Assembly: GCA_017936885.1 (NCBI GenBank)
Contig: JAGBEO010000011.1
Coordinates: 1 to 64,000 of the forward strand
DNA from: Lachnospiraceae bacterium
GTDB lineage: Bacteria; Bacillota; Clostridia; Lachnospirales; Lachnospiraceae
Direction of reading: 5' to 3'
Length of the DNA: 64,000 nucleotides
The position numbers were made by a program, and so were the translations under genes. Position 1 is the first letter of the stretch. Each line of letters opens with the position of its first letter. Of the stretch, positions 36,205 to 45,556 are shown one piece after another. The notes under the pieces are model-generated. The model had not been told where the DNA came from. It saw nothing but the letters and a program-made list of their open reading frames with translations, and ran no database searches.

Positions 36205-39200
36205 ATGACACAGTTTCATTACGACAAGGTAAAAGATCCATTGTTTTTCAAGGAGAACGTACTTCCTGCCCACTCTATGCAGACCATCTATACAAATAAC
36301 AGGGAACTCTTCGATCAGAAGAGCTCCCTGAAAAAATCTTTAGATGGTGTCTGGAAATTTTCTTATGCAGTCAATATCGATTCTGCCATTGCAGGCTTTG
36401 AGAAGGAAGAATATGACTGTAAAAGCTGGGCGGATATCCGGGTTCCGGCGCATATCCAGATGGAAGGATATGATGCGCCCCAGTATGTGAATGTTCAATA
36501 TCCGTGGGATGGCAGAGAAGCGTTAAAGCCGGGAGAGATTCCTACACGGTTTAATCCGGTGGCAAGTTATGTGAAATATTTTGAAGTGCCCAGTCAGATG
36601 CAGGGGAAGGAAATCCGTATCTGTTTCCGCGGTGTGGAAAGCGGTATGGCACTGTGGTTAAATGGCAGTTATGTGGGTTACAGTGAGGACAGCTTTACAC
36701 CTTCCGATTTTGATCTGACCCCTTACATGAAAGAGGGGGAGAATAAACTGGCGGTGCAGGTTTATAAATGGACCTCTTCCAGTTGGTGTGAGGATCAGGA
36801 TTTCTTTCGGTTTTCCGGTATTTACCGCAGTGTAGAGCTGTATGCGGTTCCGGTGGTACATGTAGAGGATATCCGGGTGAAAACTCTATTTAATGGAGAT
36901 GATTTCTCGAAAGCCGTGTTGGAGGTACAGACTAAGGTTAAGGGAAACGGAAGCGTTCGTTATACCCTTACAGACGGAGATAACGTGCTGTTTGAACGGA
37001 CAGAGACCGTCTGCGGGCAGCCGAATGCTGTAGGCAGTGACACAGAAAAATCAAATGAGGCTGGTCAGAGTGCTGCGGGCACGGCGACAGTCACGATACA
37101 GGAAGAAATCGTCGCACCGAAGTTGTGGAGTGCGGAAGAACCGTATTTGTACCAGCTTGCGGTAGAGGTGCTTTCCGAATCCGGTGAGACGGAAGAGTAT
37201 ATGGAGCAGGCGGTAGGGTTCCGTAAGTTCGAGATGAAGAACAACAGAATGCTGTTAAACGGAAAAAGAATTGTCTTTAAGGGTGTAAACAGGCATGAAT
37301 TCAGTTCCGTTTCGGGACGTCATGTTTCTTATGAAGAGCTTGAGAAAGATATTGTGATGATGAAACGTCACAACATCAATGCAATCAGAACCTGTCACTA
37401 CCCGGATGATCTTGATATTTATGATTTATGTGATAAATACGGTATCTATATGATTGCAGAGTGCAACATGGAGACGCACGGCAGTTGGGATGCCTATCTG
37501 AGAGGATTAAAAGATAAATCTTATATTCTGCCGGGAGAGAAAGAGGAATGGGAGCCAATGATGCTTGACCGTGTCAACTCCTGTTACCAGAGGGATAAAA
37601 ACCATCCGTCTATCGTATTGTGGTCCTGCGGTAATGAATCCTTCGGCGGCAGAACGATATTCCGGATGTCCGAGAAATTCAGAGAATTGGATGATACCAG
37701 ATTAGTGCATTATGAAGGCGTTTTTCAGGATAGAAGCTATAATGATACTTCTGATATGGAAAGCCGTATGTATGCAAAGGTATGGGATATAGAGGAATAT
37801 CTTGCAAGTCCCGGTGCCAAGCCTTTCGTATGCTGTGAGTATTCTCACGCAATGGGTAACTCCTGCGGAGCGCTGCACAAGTATACAAGACTTGCCGATC
37901 AGGAGAATTCCGGTTATCAGGGCGGTTTTATTTGGGATTATATAGACCAGTCCATTTATAAAAAAGACCGCTACGGTAAAGAATTCCTGGCATACGGCGG
38001 TGACTTCCATGACCGTCCCTCGGATTATAATTTCAGCGGAAACGGTATCGTATACGGCGGTGAGCGTGATGCTTCCCCGAAGATGCAGGAGGTAAAGTTC
38101 GATTATCAGAACATTGCGGTTACGGTAAGCGAGAAGGAATTCGAAGTATGGAATAAGAATCTGTTTGTCAACACGGATACCTTTGAAGCTAAGGCACTGC
38201 TTCTAAGAAACGGGGTACAGATTGCAGAGAAAACACTGGAGGTTTCCGTGGCACCGGAGAGCAGGGCAGGCTTCCCGATTCCTTTTGAAATTCCGTCACA
38301 TGCAGGAGAATATGCGGTAACGATTTCTTTCCGGTTAAGGCAGGATACCTTATGGGAGAAAGCCGGATATGAAGTTGCATTCGGGCAGGCAGTCGTAGCG
38401 GTGGTAAATGCCGGAGATGAGGCTGAGGCAAAGAAAGCGGCACAGGCAGGAATTCCGGCAGGGGCGGCAGAATACGTCAATGCGGAGACAAAGCCTTATA
38501 CCGTCATATACGGCAATAATAATATCGGTGTCAGGGGAGAAGAGTTTGAAGCGTTATTCTCCATGCTGGGCGGAGGTTTGGTTTCCTACCGCTATGCGGG
38601 AGTAGAGCTTCTCGAAAGAACACCCAAGCCTAATTTCTGGCGTGCTCCGATCGATAATGACGAAGGAAATAATATGCCCGGACGGTATGCACAGTGGAAG
38701 ATTGCCAGCCTTTATCTGACAGGAAAAGGTGTGGGAAGAAAATTGGAAACACCGGGCGTAACGGAGTATGAAAATCCGGTGGTAAAGGAAGAGAAGGATT
38801 GTCTGACATTAACCTATACCTATCGTCTGCAGACGACTCCGGATGCGGAATGTCAGGTGACATACAGAGTCTATGGTGACGGAAGGATTCAGACTACCTT
38901 GTCTTATGATCCGGTGAAGGAATTAGGCGATATGCCGGAGTTTGGCATGATGTTCCATTGTGATGCAGATTATGATCATGTGGAGTGGTACGGCAATGGT
39001 CCCGCTGAGACCTATGAGGACAGAAAAGAAGGTGCCAAGCTTGGTGTATACCGGAATCTGGTTAAGGATAACGTGGCCCAATATATGGTTCCTCAGGAAT
39101 GTGGTAACAAGACCGGAGTGCGTTATGCGAAGGTGACGAACAGAAAAGGCAGAGGGCTACTGTTTGCCGGAGACAGCATTAACTTCTCTGCATTGCCCTG

Positions 39201-39390
39201 GACTCCTCATGAGATGGAGAATGCAAGGCATCCTTATGAGCTGCCGGAAGTACACTACACAGTAATCCGGGTAGCCAAGCAGCAGATGGGTGTAGGCGGA
39301 GATGATAGCTGGGGCGCTTTGGTACATCCTGAGTATTTGATTGATGTCAGTGGTAAGATAGAGTTTACGTTTACGTTCCGCGGGATTTGA
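36205..39390 (+). CDS. lacZ: Beta-galactosidase, LacZ type (GH2)
   Basis: 1061 aa from ATG 36205; AAAGGAG lies before it. Standard GH2 LacZ order: jelly-roll with PAHIQMEGYDAPQYVNVQYP, the Ig-like domains, then TIM barrel with GVNRHEFSSVSGRH, the acid/base Glu478 in WSCGNES and the nucleophile Glu545 in CEYSHAMGN. A C-terminal domain 5 (NFWRAPIDNDEG, WYGNGPAETYEDR) follows. It hydrolyses beta-galactosides inside the cell; no signal peptide is seen. Transcribed with the transporter. Confidence 0.96.
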   Translation: MTQFHYDKVKDPLFFKENVLPAHSMQTIYTNNRELFDQKSSLKKSLDGVWKFSYAVNIDSAIAGFEKEEYDCKSWADIRVPAHIQMEGYDAPQYVNVQYPWDGREALKPGEIPTRFNPVASYVKYFEVPSQMQGKEIRICFRGVESGMALWLNGSYVGYSEDSFTPSDFDLTPYMKEGENKLAVQVYKWTSSSWCEDQDFFRFSGIYRSVELYAVPVVHVEDIRVKTLFNGDDFSKAVLEVQTKVKGNGSVRYTLTDGDNVLFERTETVCGQPNAVGSDTEKSNEAGQSAAGTATVTIQEEIVAPKLWSAEEPYLYQLAVEVLSESGETEEYMEQAVGFRKFEMKNNRMLLNGKRIVFKGVNRHEFSSVSGRHVSYEELEKDIVMMKRHNINAIRTCHYPDDLDIYDLCDKYGIYMIAECNMETHGSWDAYLRGLKDKSYILPGEKEEWEPMMLDRVNSCYQRDKNHPSIVLWSCGNESFGGRTIFRMSEKFRELDDTRLVHYEGVFQDRSYNDTSDMESRMYAKVWDIEEYLASPGAKPFVCCEYSHAMGNSCGALHKYTRLADQENSGYQGGFIWDYIDQSIYKKDRYGKEFLAYGGDFHDRPSDYNFSGNGIVYGGERDASPKMQEVKFDYQNIAVTVSEKEFEVWNKNLFVNTDTFEAKALLLRNGVQIAEKTLEVSVAPESRAGFPIPFEIPSHAGEYAVTISFRLRQDTLWEKAGYEVAFGQAVVAVVNAGDEAEAKKAAQAGIPAGAAEYVNAETKPYTVIYGNNNIGVRGEEFEALFSMLGGGLVSYRYAGVELLERTPKPNFWRAPIDNDEGNNMPGRYAQWKIASLYLTGKGVGRKLETPGVTEYENPVVKEEKDCLTLTYTYRLQTTPDAECQVTYRVYGDGRIQTTLSYDPVKELGDMPEFGMMFHCDADYDHVEWYGNGPAETYEDRKEGAKLGVYRNLVKDNVAQYMVPQECGNKTGVRYAKVTNRKGRGLLFAGDSINFSALPWTPHEMENARHPYELPEVHYTVIRVAKQQMGVGGDDSWGALVHPEYLIDVSGKIEFTFTFRGI

Positions 39391-39421
39391 TGCGATAGGA
39401 GAGATCTGTAAGCGACAATAT

Positions 39422-39477
39422 AAATCCGAAGTGTCTGGCGCTTTAGTATAGTGCCGGATGCCTCGGATTTTGTATTT
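39422..39477 (+). terminator. Terminator-like hairpin after lacZ
   Basis: AAATCCGA (39422-39429) pairs with TCGGATTT (39463-39470), the inner GTCTGGC region pairs with GCCGGAT, and an interrupted T run follows. It lies 32 bases after the stop. Confidence 0.7.
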
Positions 39478-39587
39478 TCCTGATATTAACAGCGTTTTAC
39501 TACTGTGTTTAAGTTGGATAGAAGGAGGATTTATTGTAAAATAGAAATATAGTTGGAAATGAACTTGGGGAATGTGTAAGGATGATT

Positions 39588-40673
39588 ATGGGGAATACAG
39601 GGGCAAACAGGCAGGAAACGCAAATGCAGATACAGAGGAGAAACAGAAGGCAGGGAAGTAAGCGGCAGAATAACAGAAAGTCGCGGCGTAAAAAGATACT
39701 GCTCGGAGGATGCGCTGTTATGGGACTGCTGGCTGCATTGTATGTTGCCCTGGTATACTTTCTGGTAAGTGCTGCGCTGGTGCCTTCTTTTATGGAAAAG
39801 CTGGAAGCCTTCGAGAGGATTACGGAGGAAAGCTATGCGGTTCAGGTTCAGACATCTGATATTAAAGTAAATCATCAGGCGATACGAAATGAGACTAATG
39901 AGTGGCTGCTGACAGCGCAGTGTCAGAAAATTACGGCCGAAACAGAAGATGGATATCTTCTGGCTGCGGAAGAATTTTATACAGATTCATCAGTGAAGGA
40001 CACTCATAAGTGGGTGCTGGTACTGCATGGGTATACCGGATGGAAGGAAGAAATGTATCCCTATGCATATTGGTATCATGAAGAAGGATATCATGTTATT
40101 GTTCCTGATTTACGTTGTCAGGGAGAGAGTGAAGGCGACTTTATCGGAATGGGCTGGACAGATCATTATGACTGTATGCTTTGGATTCAGTATATTTTGA
40201 GTCAGGATGCGGATGCCTGGATTGTGATTCATGGGCAGTCTATGGGAGCTGCAACTGCTTTGATTATGACAGGAGAAGAGGACCTGCCGTCTAATGTTGC
40301 TGCTGTTATTTCGGATTGCGCTTACACGGATGCCTATGCAATGTTTGAAGACAAAATCACAGAATGGTTTTCGCTTCCGGCATTCCCTTTGGTAGATTCG
40401 GCATGCCTGATGCTCCGTGTTCGGGGTGGCTATAACCTAAAAGATGCCTCTGCGATGAATGCGGTTAAGAAAAGCAAGACACCTACACTTTTTATTCACG
40501 GAAGCGCGGATGCTATGATATCTGCGCAGATGTCGAAAGATTTGTATGAAGCAGCTAATTGCAGGAAAGAATTGTTGATTGTTGAAGGGGCGGGGCATGC
40601 ACAGGCATTGGATAAAGATCCGGTTTTGTATTATGGTACAATTAGAGCATTTTTAGCACAGTTATCTTCCTAA
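39588..40673 (+). CDS. Membrane-anchored alpha/beta hydrolase
   Basis: 361 aa. A highly basic N-terminal region (residues ~8-30) precedes one membrane helix (about 40-65) with the catalytic domain outside. Motifs: LHGYTGWKEEMYPYAYW, PDLRCQGESEGDFIGMGW, nucleophile Ser218 in GQSMGAAT, and the C-terminal VEGAGHAQAL with the catalytic His. Substrate is unknown. The ATG at 39588 is chosen because AAGG lies 6 bases upstream; 39582 is in frame. Terminator-separated from lacZ. Confidence 0.85.
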   Translation: MGNTGANRQETQMQIQRRNRRQGSKRQNNRKSRRKKILLGGCAVMGLLAALYVALVYFLVSAALVPSFMEKLEAFERITEESYAVQVQTSDIKVNHQAIRNETNEWLLTAQCQKITAETEDGYLLAAEEFYTDSSVKDTHKWVLVLHGYTGWKEEMYPYAYWYHEEGYHVIVPDLRCQGESEGDFIGMGWTDHYDCMLWIQYILSQDADAWIVIHGQSMGAATALIMTGEEDLPSNVAAVISDCAYTDAYAMFEDKITEWFSLPAFPLVDSACLMLRVRGGYNLKDASAMNAVKKSKTPTLFIHGSADAMISAQMSKDLYEAANCRKELLIVEGAGHAQALDKDPVLYYGTIRAFLAQLSS

Positions 40674-40825
40674 TCTGAAATTGTTTCGTCAGAGATTACG
40701 AGTTTTTGTGCATAGAATATCAATAAATTCGGCGGTTTGGAAAACAGTTCTCTGCGTTTGGCAGATGCAAAGATAAATATAAAAGATAGACAGGGCTGCC
40801 GTCAAAATTTCATGTTATGGGATTA

Positions 40826-40855
40826 TGGACGTTTACAGCCGTTATGTGGTATACT
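40826..40855 (+). promoter_or_regulatory. Promoter of the pseF-pseI unit
   Basis: TGGACG (40826-40831), an 18-base spacer ending TGG, and TATACT (40850-40855), an extended -10. The stretch 40674-40989 otherwise holds no gene. Confidence 0.55.
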
Positions 40856-40989
40856 TTTGCAAAGAAAATAATGTAGTTGAACGGATGTACTTGCTGCAAG
40901 GTAAGTAAAAGGGACAGGTCTTGCGGAAAATGCAGAAAATATGCAGGGAGCAGCAGGGACAGAAATCTATGACTGAAAAGAAAGGTACA

Positions 40990-41688
40990 ATGCTTACTAT
41001 GAGTTCTATAGCAATCATAACCGCCAGAGGCGGCAGTAAAAGAATACCTCGTAAGAATGTGAAACCATTCTGCGGTAAGCCGATCATCACATATTCCATT
41101 GAGGCGGCGCTTCGATCCGGTCTGTTTGATGAAGTCATGGTGTCCACGGAGGATGAAGAAATCGCACAGATTGCCAGAGAAGCGGGAGCACAGGTGCCTT
41201 TTATGCGAAGCAGCGAGAGTGCGGGTGACTATGCTTCTACGGACGATGTGCTGTTAGAAGTGTTAGGAGCGTATAAGGCCCAGGGAAAGGAGTTTGATAC
41301 CTTCTGCTGCCTCTATCCTACGGCGCCTTTTGTGACAGCGGAGAAGTTGAAGAAGGCGATGGGACTTTTGGAGAAAGCGGATTCTGTGATGCCTGTGGTG
41401 GCGTTTTCTTTCCCGCCGCAGCGCTGCATGGTATTAAACGAGGAAGGCGAACTTCGCATGAAGTGGCCGGAACATGCTAAGACCCGTTCTCAGGATCTTG
41501 AGCCGTATTATCATGACTGCGGGCAGTTTTATTGCTGCAGGACGGCACCTTTTTTACAATATAAAACAACGGACTTGCCCCATATGGTACCTATGATCAT
41601 GAGCGAGCTGGAAGTGCAGGATATCGATAATCCTGACGACTGGGAGATTGCGGAGCTTAAGTACCAGAAGATGATTGCTAAAGCTTAG
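40990..41688 (+). CDS. pseF: CMP-pseudaminic acid synthetase, PseF (acylneuraminate cytidylyltransferase)
   Basis: 232 aa from ATG 40990, following AAAGGT; 40969 and 40999 are also possible, and homologues begin near 40999. Motifs: IAIITARGGSKRIPRKNVKP, the CMP-donor binding P-loop, EVMVSTEDEEIAQIAREAG, LLEVLGAY, CCLYPTAPFVTAEKL. It activates the nine-carbon keto sugar with CTP to CMP-sugar, the last step before transfer. It is 25 bases upstream of pseI. Confidence 0.92.
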   Translation: MLTMSSIAIITARGGSKRIPRKNVKPFCGKPIITYSIEAALRSGLFDEVMVSTEDEEIAQIAREAGAQVPFMRSSESAGDYASTDDVLLEVLGAYKAQGKEFDTFCCLYPTAPFVTAEKLKKAMGLLEKADSVMPVVAFSFPPQRCMVLNEEGELRMKWPEHAKTRSQDLEPYYHDCGQFYCCRTAPFLQYKTTDLPHMVPMIMSELEVQDIDNPDDWEIAELKYQKMIAKA

Positions 41689-41713
41689 AGATTAAGGGAG
41701 GATTGGAATCCAT

Positions 41714-42763
41714 ATGAAAAAGGAATTTAGAATAGGCAACAGAATCATCGGTAAAAATTCTCCCTGCTTCTGTGTGGCAGAGATGTCCGGGAACCATTTG
41801 AAGGATTATAACAGAGCGGTAGAGATCATTCATGCGGCGAAGGAAGCCGGTGCGGATGCCATTAAATTGCAGACTTATACGGCGGACAGCTTGTCCATAG
41901 ATTGTGATAATGAGTATTTTCAGATTCATGGCGGATTGTGGGACGGTATGACCGAATATAAACTGTATCAGGAAGCAAGCACACCGTGGGACTGGCAGCC
42001 GAAGCTGCAGGAAGTGGCAAAAGGGCTGGGGTTAGAATGTTTCTCATCTCCTTTTGACTTTGCTTCAGTGGATTTTATGACGGAGCTTGCTATGCCTGCC
42101 TATAAGATTGCTTCTTATGAAATTAATGATATACCGCTTATTCGCAAGGTAGCGAAGTTGCATAAGCCTGTTATCTTTGCAACAGGAGTGGCTCATGCGG
42201 AGGATATTGAGAGGGCGCTGCAGGTATGCAAAGAAGAAGGCAATGAAGAAATCATGCTCTTAAAATGCGTATCGGCTTATCCTACGCCCTATGAAGAGAT
42301 CAATCTGAATATGATTCCTACTTTGGCAAAGACGTATGATTGTCTGGTGGGGCTTTCCGATCATTCTATGGGGAGTGTGGTGCCGGTAGGAGCCGTTTCG
42401 TTAGGAGTTAAGATGGTGGAGAAACATCTGACACTCCGCCGCGCGGATGGCGGACCTGATGGTGCTTTTTCCATGGAGCCGGAAGAGTTTAAGGAGATGG
42501 TAGATCATATCCGTATTCTTGAGAAAGCTTTTGGACAGTCTGAGTATGGTTTGACACAGAAACAGGAAAAGGAGCGCAGTGGTTCCCGGTCTCTTTTTGT
42601 GGTAAAGGATATTAAGGCGGGGGAGAAAATTACACCTGAAAATGTGCGTTCGATCCGTCCCAATGCAGGGCTTCATACGATGTACTATGAGGAAGTGATG
42701 GGAAAGACGGCGGTTTGTGATGTTGCGATGGGAACGCCTTTGGCGTGGGAATTGATGCATTGA
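41714..42763 (+). CDS. pseI: Pseudaminic acid synthase, PseI (NeuB family)
   Basis: 349 aa. NeuB N-terminal domain (IKLQTYTADSLSIDCDNEYF, TPWDWQPKLQEVAKGLG, FSSPFDFASVDF, PAYKIASYEINDIPLI, LSDHSMGSVVPV) and a C-terminal SAF/antifreeze domain (GSRSLFVVKDIKAGEKIT, NVRSIRPNAGLH). The details at TWxGxTxYxLYxEA-TPWDWQ and the length fit PseI rather than sialic acid NeuB. It condenses the altrose derivative with phosphoenolpyruvate. GGAGG lies 12 bases before the ATG. Confidence 0.93.
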   Translation: MKKEFRIGNRIIGKNSPCFCVAEMSGNHLKDYNRAVEIIHAAKEAGADAIKLQTYTADSLSIDCDNEYFQIHGGLWDGMTEYKLYQEASTPWDWQPKLQEVAKGLGLECFSSPFDFASVDFMTELAMPAYKIASYEINDIPLIRKVAKLHKPVIFATGVAHAEDIERALQVCKEEGNEEIMLLKCVSAYPTPYEEINLNMIPTLAKTYDCLVGLSDHSMGSVVPVGAVSLGVKMVEKHLTLRRADGGPDGAFSMEPEEFKEMVDHIRILEKAFGQSEYGLTQKQEKERSGSRSLFVVKDIKAGEKITPENVRSIRPNAGLHTMYYEEVMGKTAVCDVAMGTPLAWELMH

Positions 42764-42798
42764 TGTAACATAAGATTCTGGGAAAGGAATGAATCTTC

Positions 42799-42942
42799 AT
42801 GAAAGAAATCAATACACTTGCGGATTATATGAATGATGAAAAATGGGTCAGCCTGGAAGAACGGCAGAGGATAAATTTTGAAGTGGAACTCATTGGGAAA
42901 TTATTGTTATGGTTTGAGCGTCATCAAATCCGTATACTTTAA
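42799..42942 (+). pseudogene. Truncated XRE-type HTH antitoxin-like fragment
   Basis: 47 codons with a ribosome site (AAAGGA) and a stop at 42940. It reads MKEINTLADYMND..WVSLEERQRINFEVELIGKL, the N-terminal lead of HigA/XRE antitoxins that precede the HTH, but then breaks off where the HTH should start. The last 36 bases overlap the 3' end of the minus-strand ATP-grasp gene. A recombination junction is the simplest reading. Confidence 0.6.
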
Positions 42943-43872
42943 CATACAAACCCCTTCTTCGTAAGCACCGGTAGCATCTGTATTTTCTATACCCGCGATA
43001 TTGTTTGCAATCAGTTTGGGGAAATTCACGCCACAGTTATACGCATGGGGATATCCGCCGCCGAAGCGCGGATTGATCTCGGAGATATAATATTCTCCGC
43101 CAATCTGGAAAATATCCATGTCAATAGGACCGCACAGATCTAAGGTTGCCACGGTCTTCTGAATCAGTTCAAACAATTTCTCATCTTTATAAGAAACGGA
43201 CTTCTCCGTCTCGCCCGCACGCATGCGCAGTTTCTTTTTGACAAAGATCGTGACGGGTTTTCGGGACAATAAATCCATGTAAATATCTGCACCGTATTCC
43301 TCGCCTTTGGCAAAATTCTGAATAAGGTACTCTTCATCGGCATATTTGCACAAAGTTTCCAATAATTCTAAATGTTCCACTTTTTGAATGCCTACACTGC
43401 CGCAGCCGCGGGTGGGTTTCAGAAAGACGGGCAGCGACATGGCACCTGCTTTCTGCTCTTTCAAAAATGCTTCGAAGCTGTTCACGCTTGTAATAGCAGG
43501 CAGATGATGTTTCTTAAGGTGCTGATAAAACACAAACTTATCACGACATAAATCCACAGCCTCAGCACCGGAGACGATAGGAGTTACGCCGATATCAGTA
43601 AACAAATCTTTATGAGATGCGATCAGATACAATTCGTCTTCCTGTAAAGGAAGCACAGCGTTAATTTTTTCCTTTTGACAGATATCAATAATGGTGTCCA
43701 GATAATTCGGCTCTGTCATACGCGGTACGATATAGTGAGCATCCGTATCATATAATGCGGGCGCGTAAATGCTGCAGTCTGTACCGACTACCTTTTCGAT
43801 GCCGTTTCCTTTTTCTTTAAAATAGCGTACAAGCAGGTTTCTTGTGCCGCAGCTTAAAATCAGAATATTCAT
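42907..43872 (-). CDS. ATP-grasp ligase, carbamoyl-phosphate-synthase-large-like
   Basis: 321 aa from ATG 43872, preceded by GGAGA; a longer in-frame start at 43944 lacks support. ATP-grasp domain: RDKFVFYQHLKKH, FLKPTRGCGSVGIQ (phosphate loop), LIQNFAKGEEYGADIYMD, and the metal-binding DMDIFQIGGEYYISEINPRF followed by GGG. It should ligate an acid to an amine or thiol with ATP. Such proteins are common in surface-polysaccharide loci. It follows the decarboxylase gene by 32 bases on the minus strand, so the two probably act in one pathway. Confidence 0.87.
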   Translation of the reverse strand: MNILILSCGTRNLLVRYFKEKGNGIEKVVGTDCSIYAPALYDTDAHYIVPRMTEPNYLDTIIDICQKEKINAVLPLQEDELYLIASHKDLFTDIGVTPIVSGAEAVDLCRDKFVFYQHLKKHHLPAITSVNSFEAFLKEQKAGAMSLPVFLKPTRGCGSVGIQKVEHLELLETLCKYADEEYLIQNFAKGEEYGADIYMDLLSRKPVTIFVKKKLRMRAGETEKSVSYKDEKLFELIQKTVATLDLCGPIDMDIFQIGGEYYISEINPRFGGGYPHAYNCGVNFPKLIANNIAGIENTDATGAYEEGVCMLKYTDLMTLKP

Positions 43873-43904
43873 AATATTTCTCCATCGTCTTGGCAGATGA
43901 TCTT

Positions 43905-45104
43905 TTACATAGTCTGCCCCTGTACATATTCTTCCGGCGTCCACTTTTTCCTCACCATCTTCATCTCGTTCCCGTTGCGCACATATACGGCAGGGAAATA
44001 CTGAATGAAAAGGGGATTCAGACTCATAGTGTAGCCACCTACATTTTCATAAATGATATGATCTCCCGGAACCAATTCCGGCTGATTTTCGTAAGTAAAA
44101 AGCCGATCCACTTCCATACAGGTAAAACCGCTGATTACCTGACGGTCTTTTACGGGGCGGTCGCCGGTAAAATTTTTATCATAATCTACATGAAACAGAT
44201 GAGACGTTTTGATCATGGTCGGGTCAATATTAAAACGGCTGCCGTCTGTCATCACATAGCGGGTGCCTTTGATGTCCCTCGTGTCGAAAATACTTGTCAC
44301 AAAGGTGGTGCATTTGGAGATCAGGGAAATGCCCGGTTCTACAATGATTTTGGTCTTCTCCGGTGAAAAGCGTTTGGATAATTCCTCCGCCACCGCGGGA
44401 AAGTAATCGGGATATTCCGGTCTGCCTTTCATGCCGCCGCAGTAACCGCCGCCCAGATCCACATATTCCAGATCAAAGTCAAATTCCTGCTGTAACTGAC
44501 ATGCCATCCGGGCAATGGAGCGGAAGATGTTTACGCTGCGGGATTTGCTGCTGGAATGTAAGTGAAGACCGGTGATTCGTACGCCGGGAAGCTTCCGCAG
44601 AAGCGCAATTGCCTCGGCAAATTTACCTGTCTCGTAGCAGAAACCGAAGCGTCCGCTGACTTCGCCCATGGTCGTTTCACCGGGGCACATTTGTTCCAGA
44701 TTGAAGTTGACACGAATGCCGATTTTGAACATTGTGCCGGGATTATCATTGACCAACTTGGTCAGCCAATCCAGTTCCCGGCGGGAATCCAGATTGACAT
44801 AGCCGCCCGCAAGCAGCACGCTACGGAAGGATTGTTCGCTTTTATAGGGGCCGTTGTAGACGATCTCGCGGTCTGTGAAGCCCAGATATTTAGCAAGACT
44901 GTATTCATCCTCGGACACGACCTCCGCATATGCGCCATTTCTTTTGACGAAGCTCACGAGCCAGGGCAGGGAGTTAGTCTTGAAGGAATAACCGACCAGA
45001 TAATTGCCCCAGTTTTCCTTTAAAGAGCCTGTGAGCATGTCATAATAGTGCTGTAAGATCGGTTCATCTATTACAAAATAAGGTGTTGGTAATTGCGTGT
45101 TCAT
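43905..45104 (-). CDS. PLP-dependent decarboxylase (alanine-racemase-fold, DAP/ornithine decarboxylase type)
   Basis: 399 aa from ATG 45104, 8 bases after GGAG. A fold type III enzyme: PLP lysine Lys42 in YSFKTNSLP, RVNFNL, GLHLHSSSKSR, VDLGGGYCGG, the EPGISLISKC phosphate motif, TCMEVD (the CxxxD catalytic Cys), and ENVGGYTMSLNP. It should remove the carboxyl group from a diaminopimelate- or ornithine-like amino acid. It does not resemble a full lysA neighbourhood. Paired with the ATP-grasp gene, it could make an amine that is then joined to a sugar or acid; this is inference. Confidence 0.88.
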   Translation of the reverse strand: MNTQLPTPYFVIDEPILQHYYDMLTGSLKENWGNYLVGYSFKTNSLPWLVSFVKRNGAYAEVVSEDEYSLAKYLGFTDREIVYNGPYKSEQSFRSVLLAGGYVNLDSRRELDWLTKLVNDNPGTMFKIGIRVNFNLEQMCPGETTMGEVSGRFGFCYETGKFAEAIALLRKLPGVRITGLHLHSSSKSRSVNIFRSIARMACQLQQEFDFDLEYVDLGGGYCGGMKGRPEYPDYFPAVAEELSKRFSPEKTKIIVEPGISLISKCTTFVTSIFDTRDIKGTRYVMTDGSRFNIDPTMIKTSHLFHVDYDKNFTGDRPVKDRQVISGFTCMEVDRLFTYENQPELVPGDHIIYENVGGYTMSLNPLFIQYFPAVYVRNGNEMKMVRKKWTPEEYVQGQTM

Positions 45105-45128
45105 CACAAAACTCCGTTTCCAAGTGTT

Positions 45129-45153
45129 TTCCGGCGGCTTCTTCCTGCCGGAA
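45129..45153 (-). promoter_or_regulatory. Leader hairpin and promoter of the decarboxylase gene
   Basis: TTCCGGC (45129-45135) and GCCGGAA (45147-45153) form a stem in the transcript leader 25-50 bases before the start. Further upstream on the minus strand, TTGCCC, 17 bases, and TAAGAT are a plausible promoter. The rest of 45105-45452 has no gene. Confidence 0.4.
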
Positions 45154-45362
45154 CATCTACAGATTTTAATCCTTTTTATCTTACCCTATTTCAAGTATGG
45201 GGGCAAGGTGAAATATGTAACAGATATGGATCAAAAACTGTGAAAGAATCGGTCAACTGATTGTCAACCAGTCAGTGATATACTTGTCCTGTGACAGCAG
45301 CGGGGCTGTGTTTAATGGACAATGAATTAGCGGATTTGCCGCCGCACCATTTTGTTTCCTAG

Positions 45363-45380
45363 GAAATATTGTAATATTTC
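45363..45380 (+). promoter_or_regulatory. Perfect inverted repeat upstream of the XRE remnant
   Basis: GAAATATT-GT-AATATTTC, an 8-bp perfect palindrome with a 2-base centre. It lies 73 bases before the XRE fragment at 45453 and is shaped like the operator of a homodimeric XRE repressor. Confidence 0.5.
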
Positions 45381-45452
45381 TTTCTTTTAGCTGGATTTTT
45401 CGTTATGCTAAAGATGTCCCTGCAGGTGAACCGGGAAGGAGAAAAGCGCAAG

Positions 45453-45527
45453 ATGGAATTTGGAGAAAAAATAAAACATTTGAGGGAAGACAGAGGAATG
45501 ACGCAGCAGACAATTATTTTTTTGTGA
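45453..45527 (+). pseudogene. Truncated XRE-type HTH regulator fragment
   Basis: 24 codons with a good ribosome site (GGGAAGGAG). The protein, MEFGEKIKHLREDRGMTQQT, is the first helix and start of the second helix of an XRE HTH regulator, then a stop at 45525. The rest of the HTH is missing; a downstream membrane segment continues in another frame. Confidence 0.7.
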
Positions 45528-45556
45528 AAGGAAGGCTTTCTCCCCGCAGAACAGGA

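Noticed and set aside
45363-45380. Palindrome as a transcription terminator
   Set aside because: A 2-base loop and no clean T run; better read as an operator.
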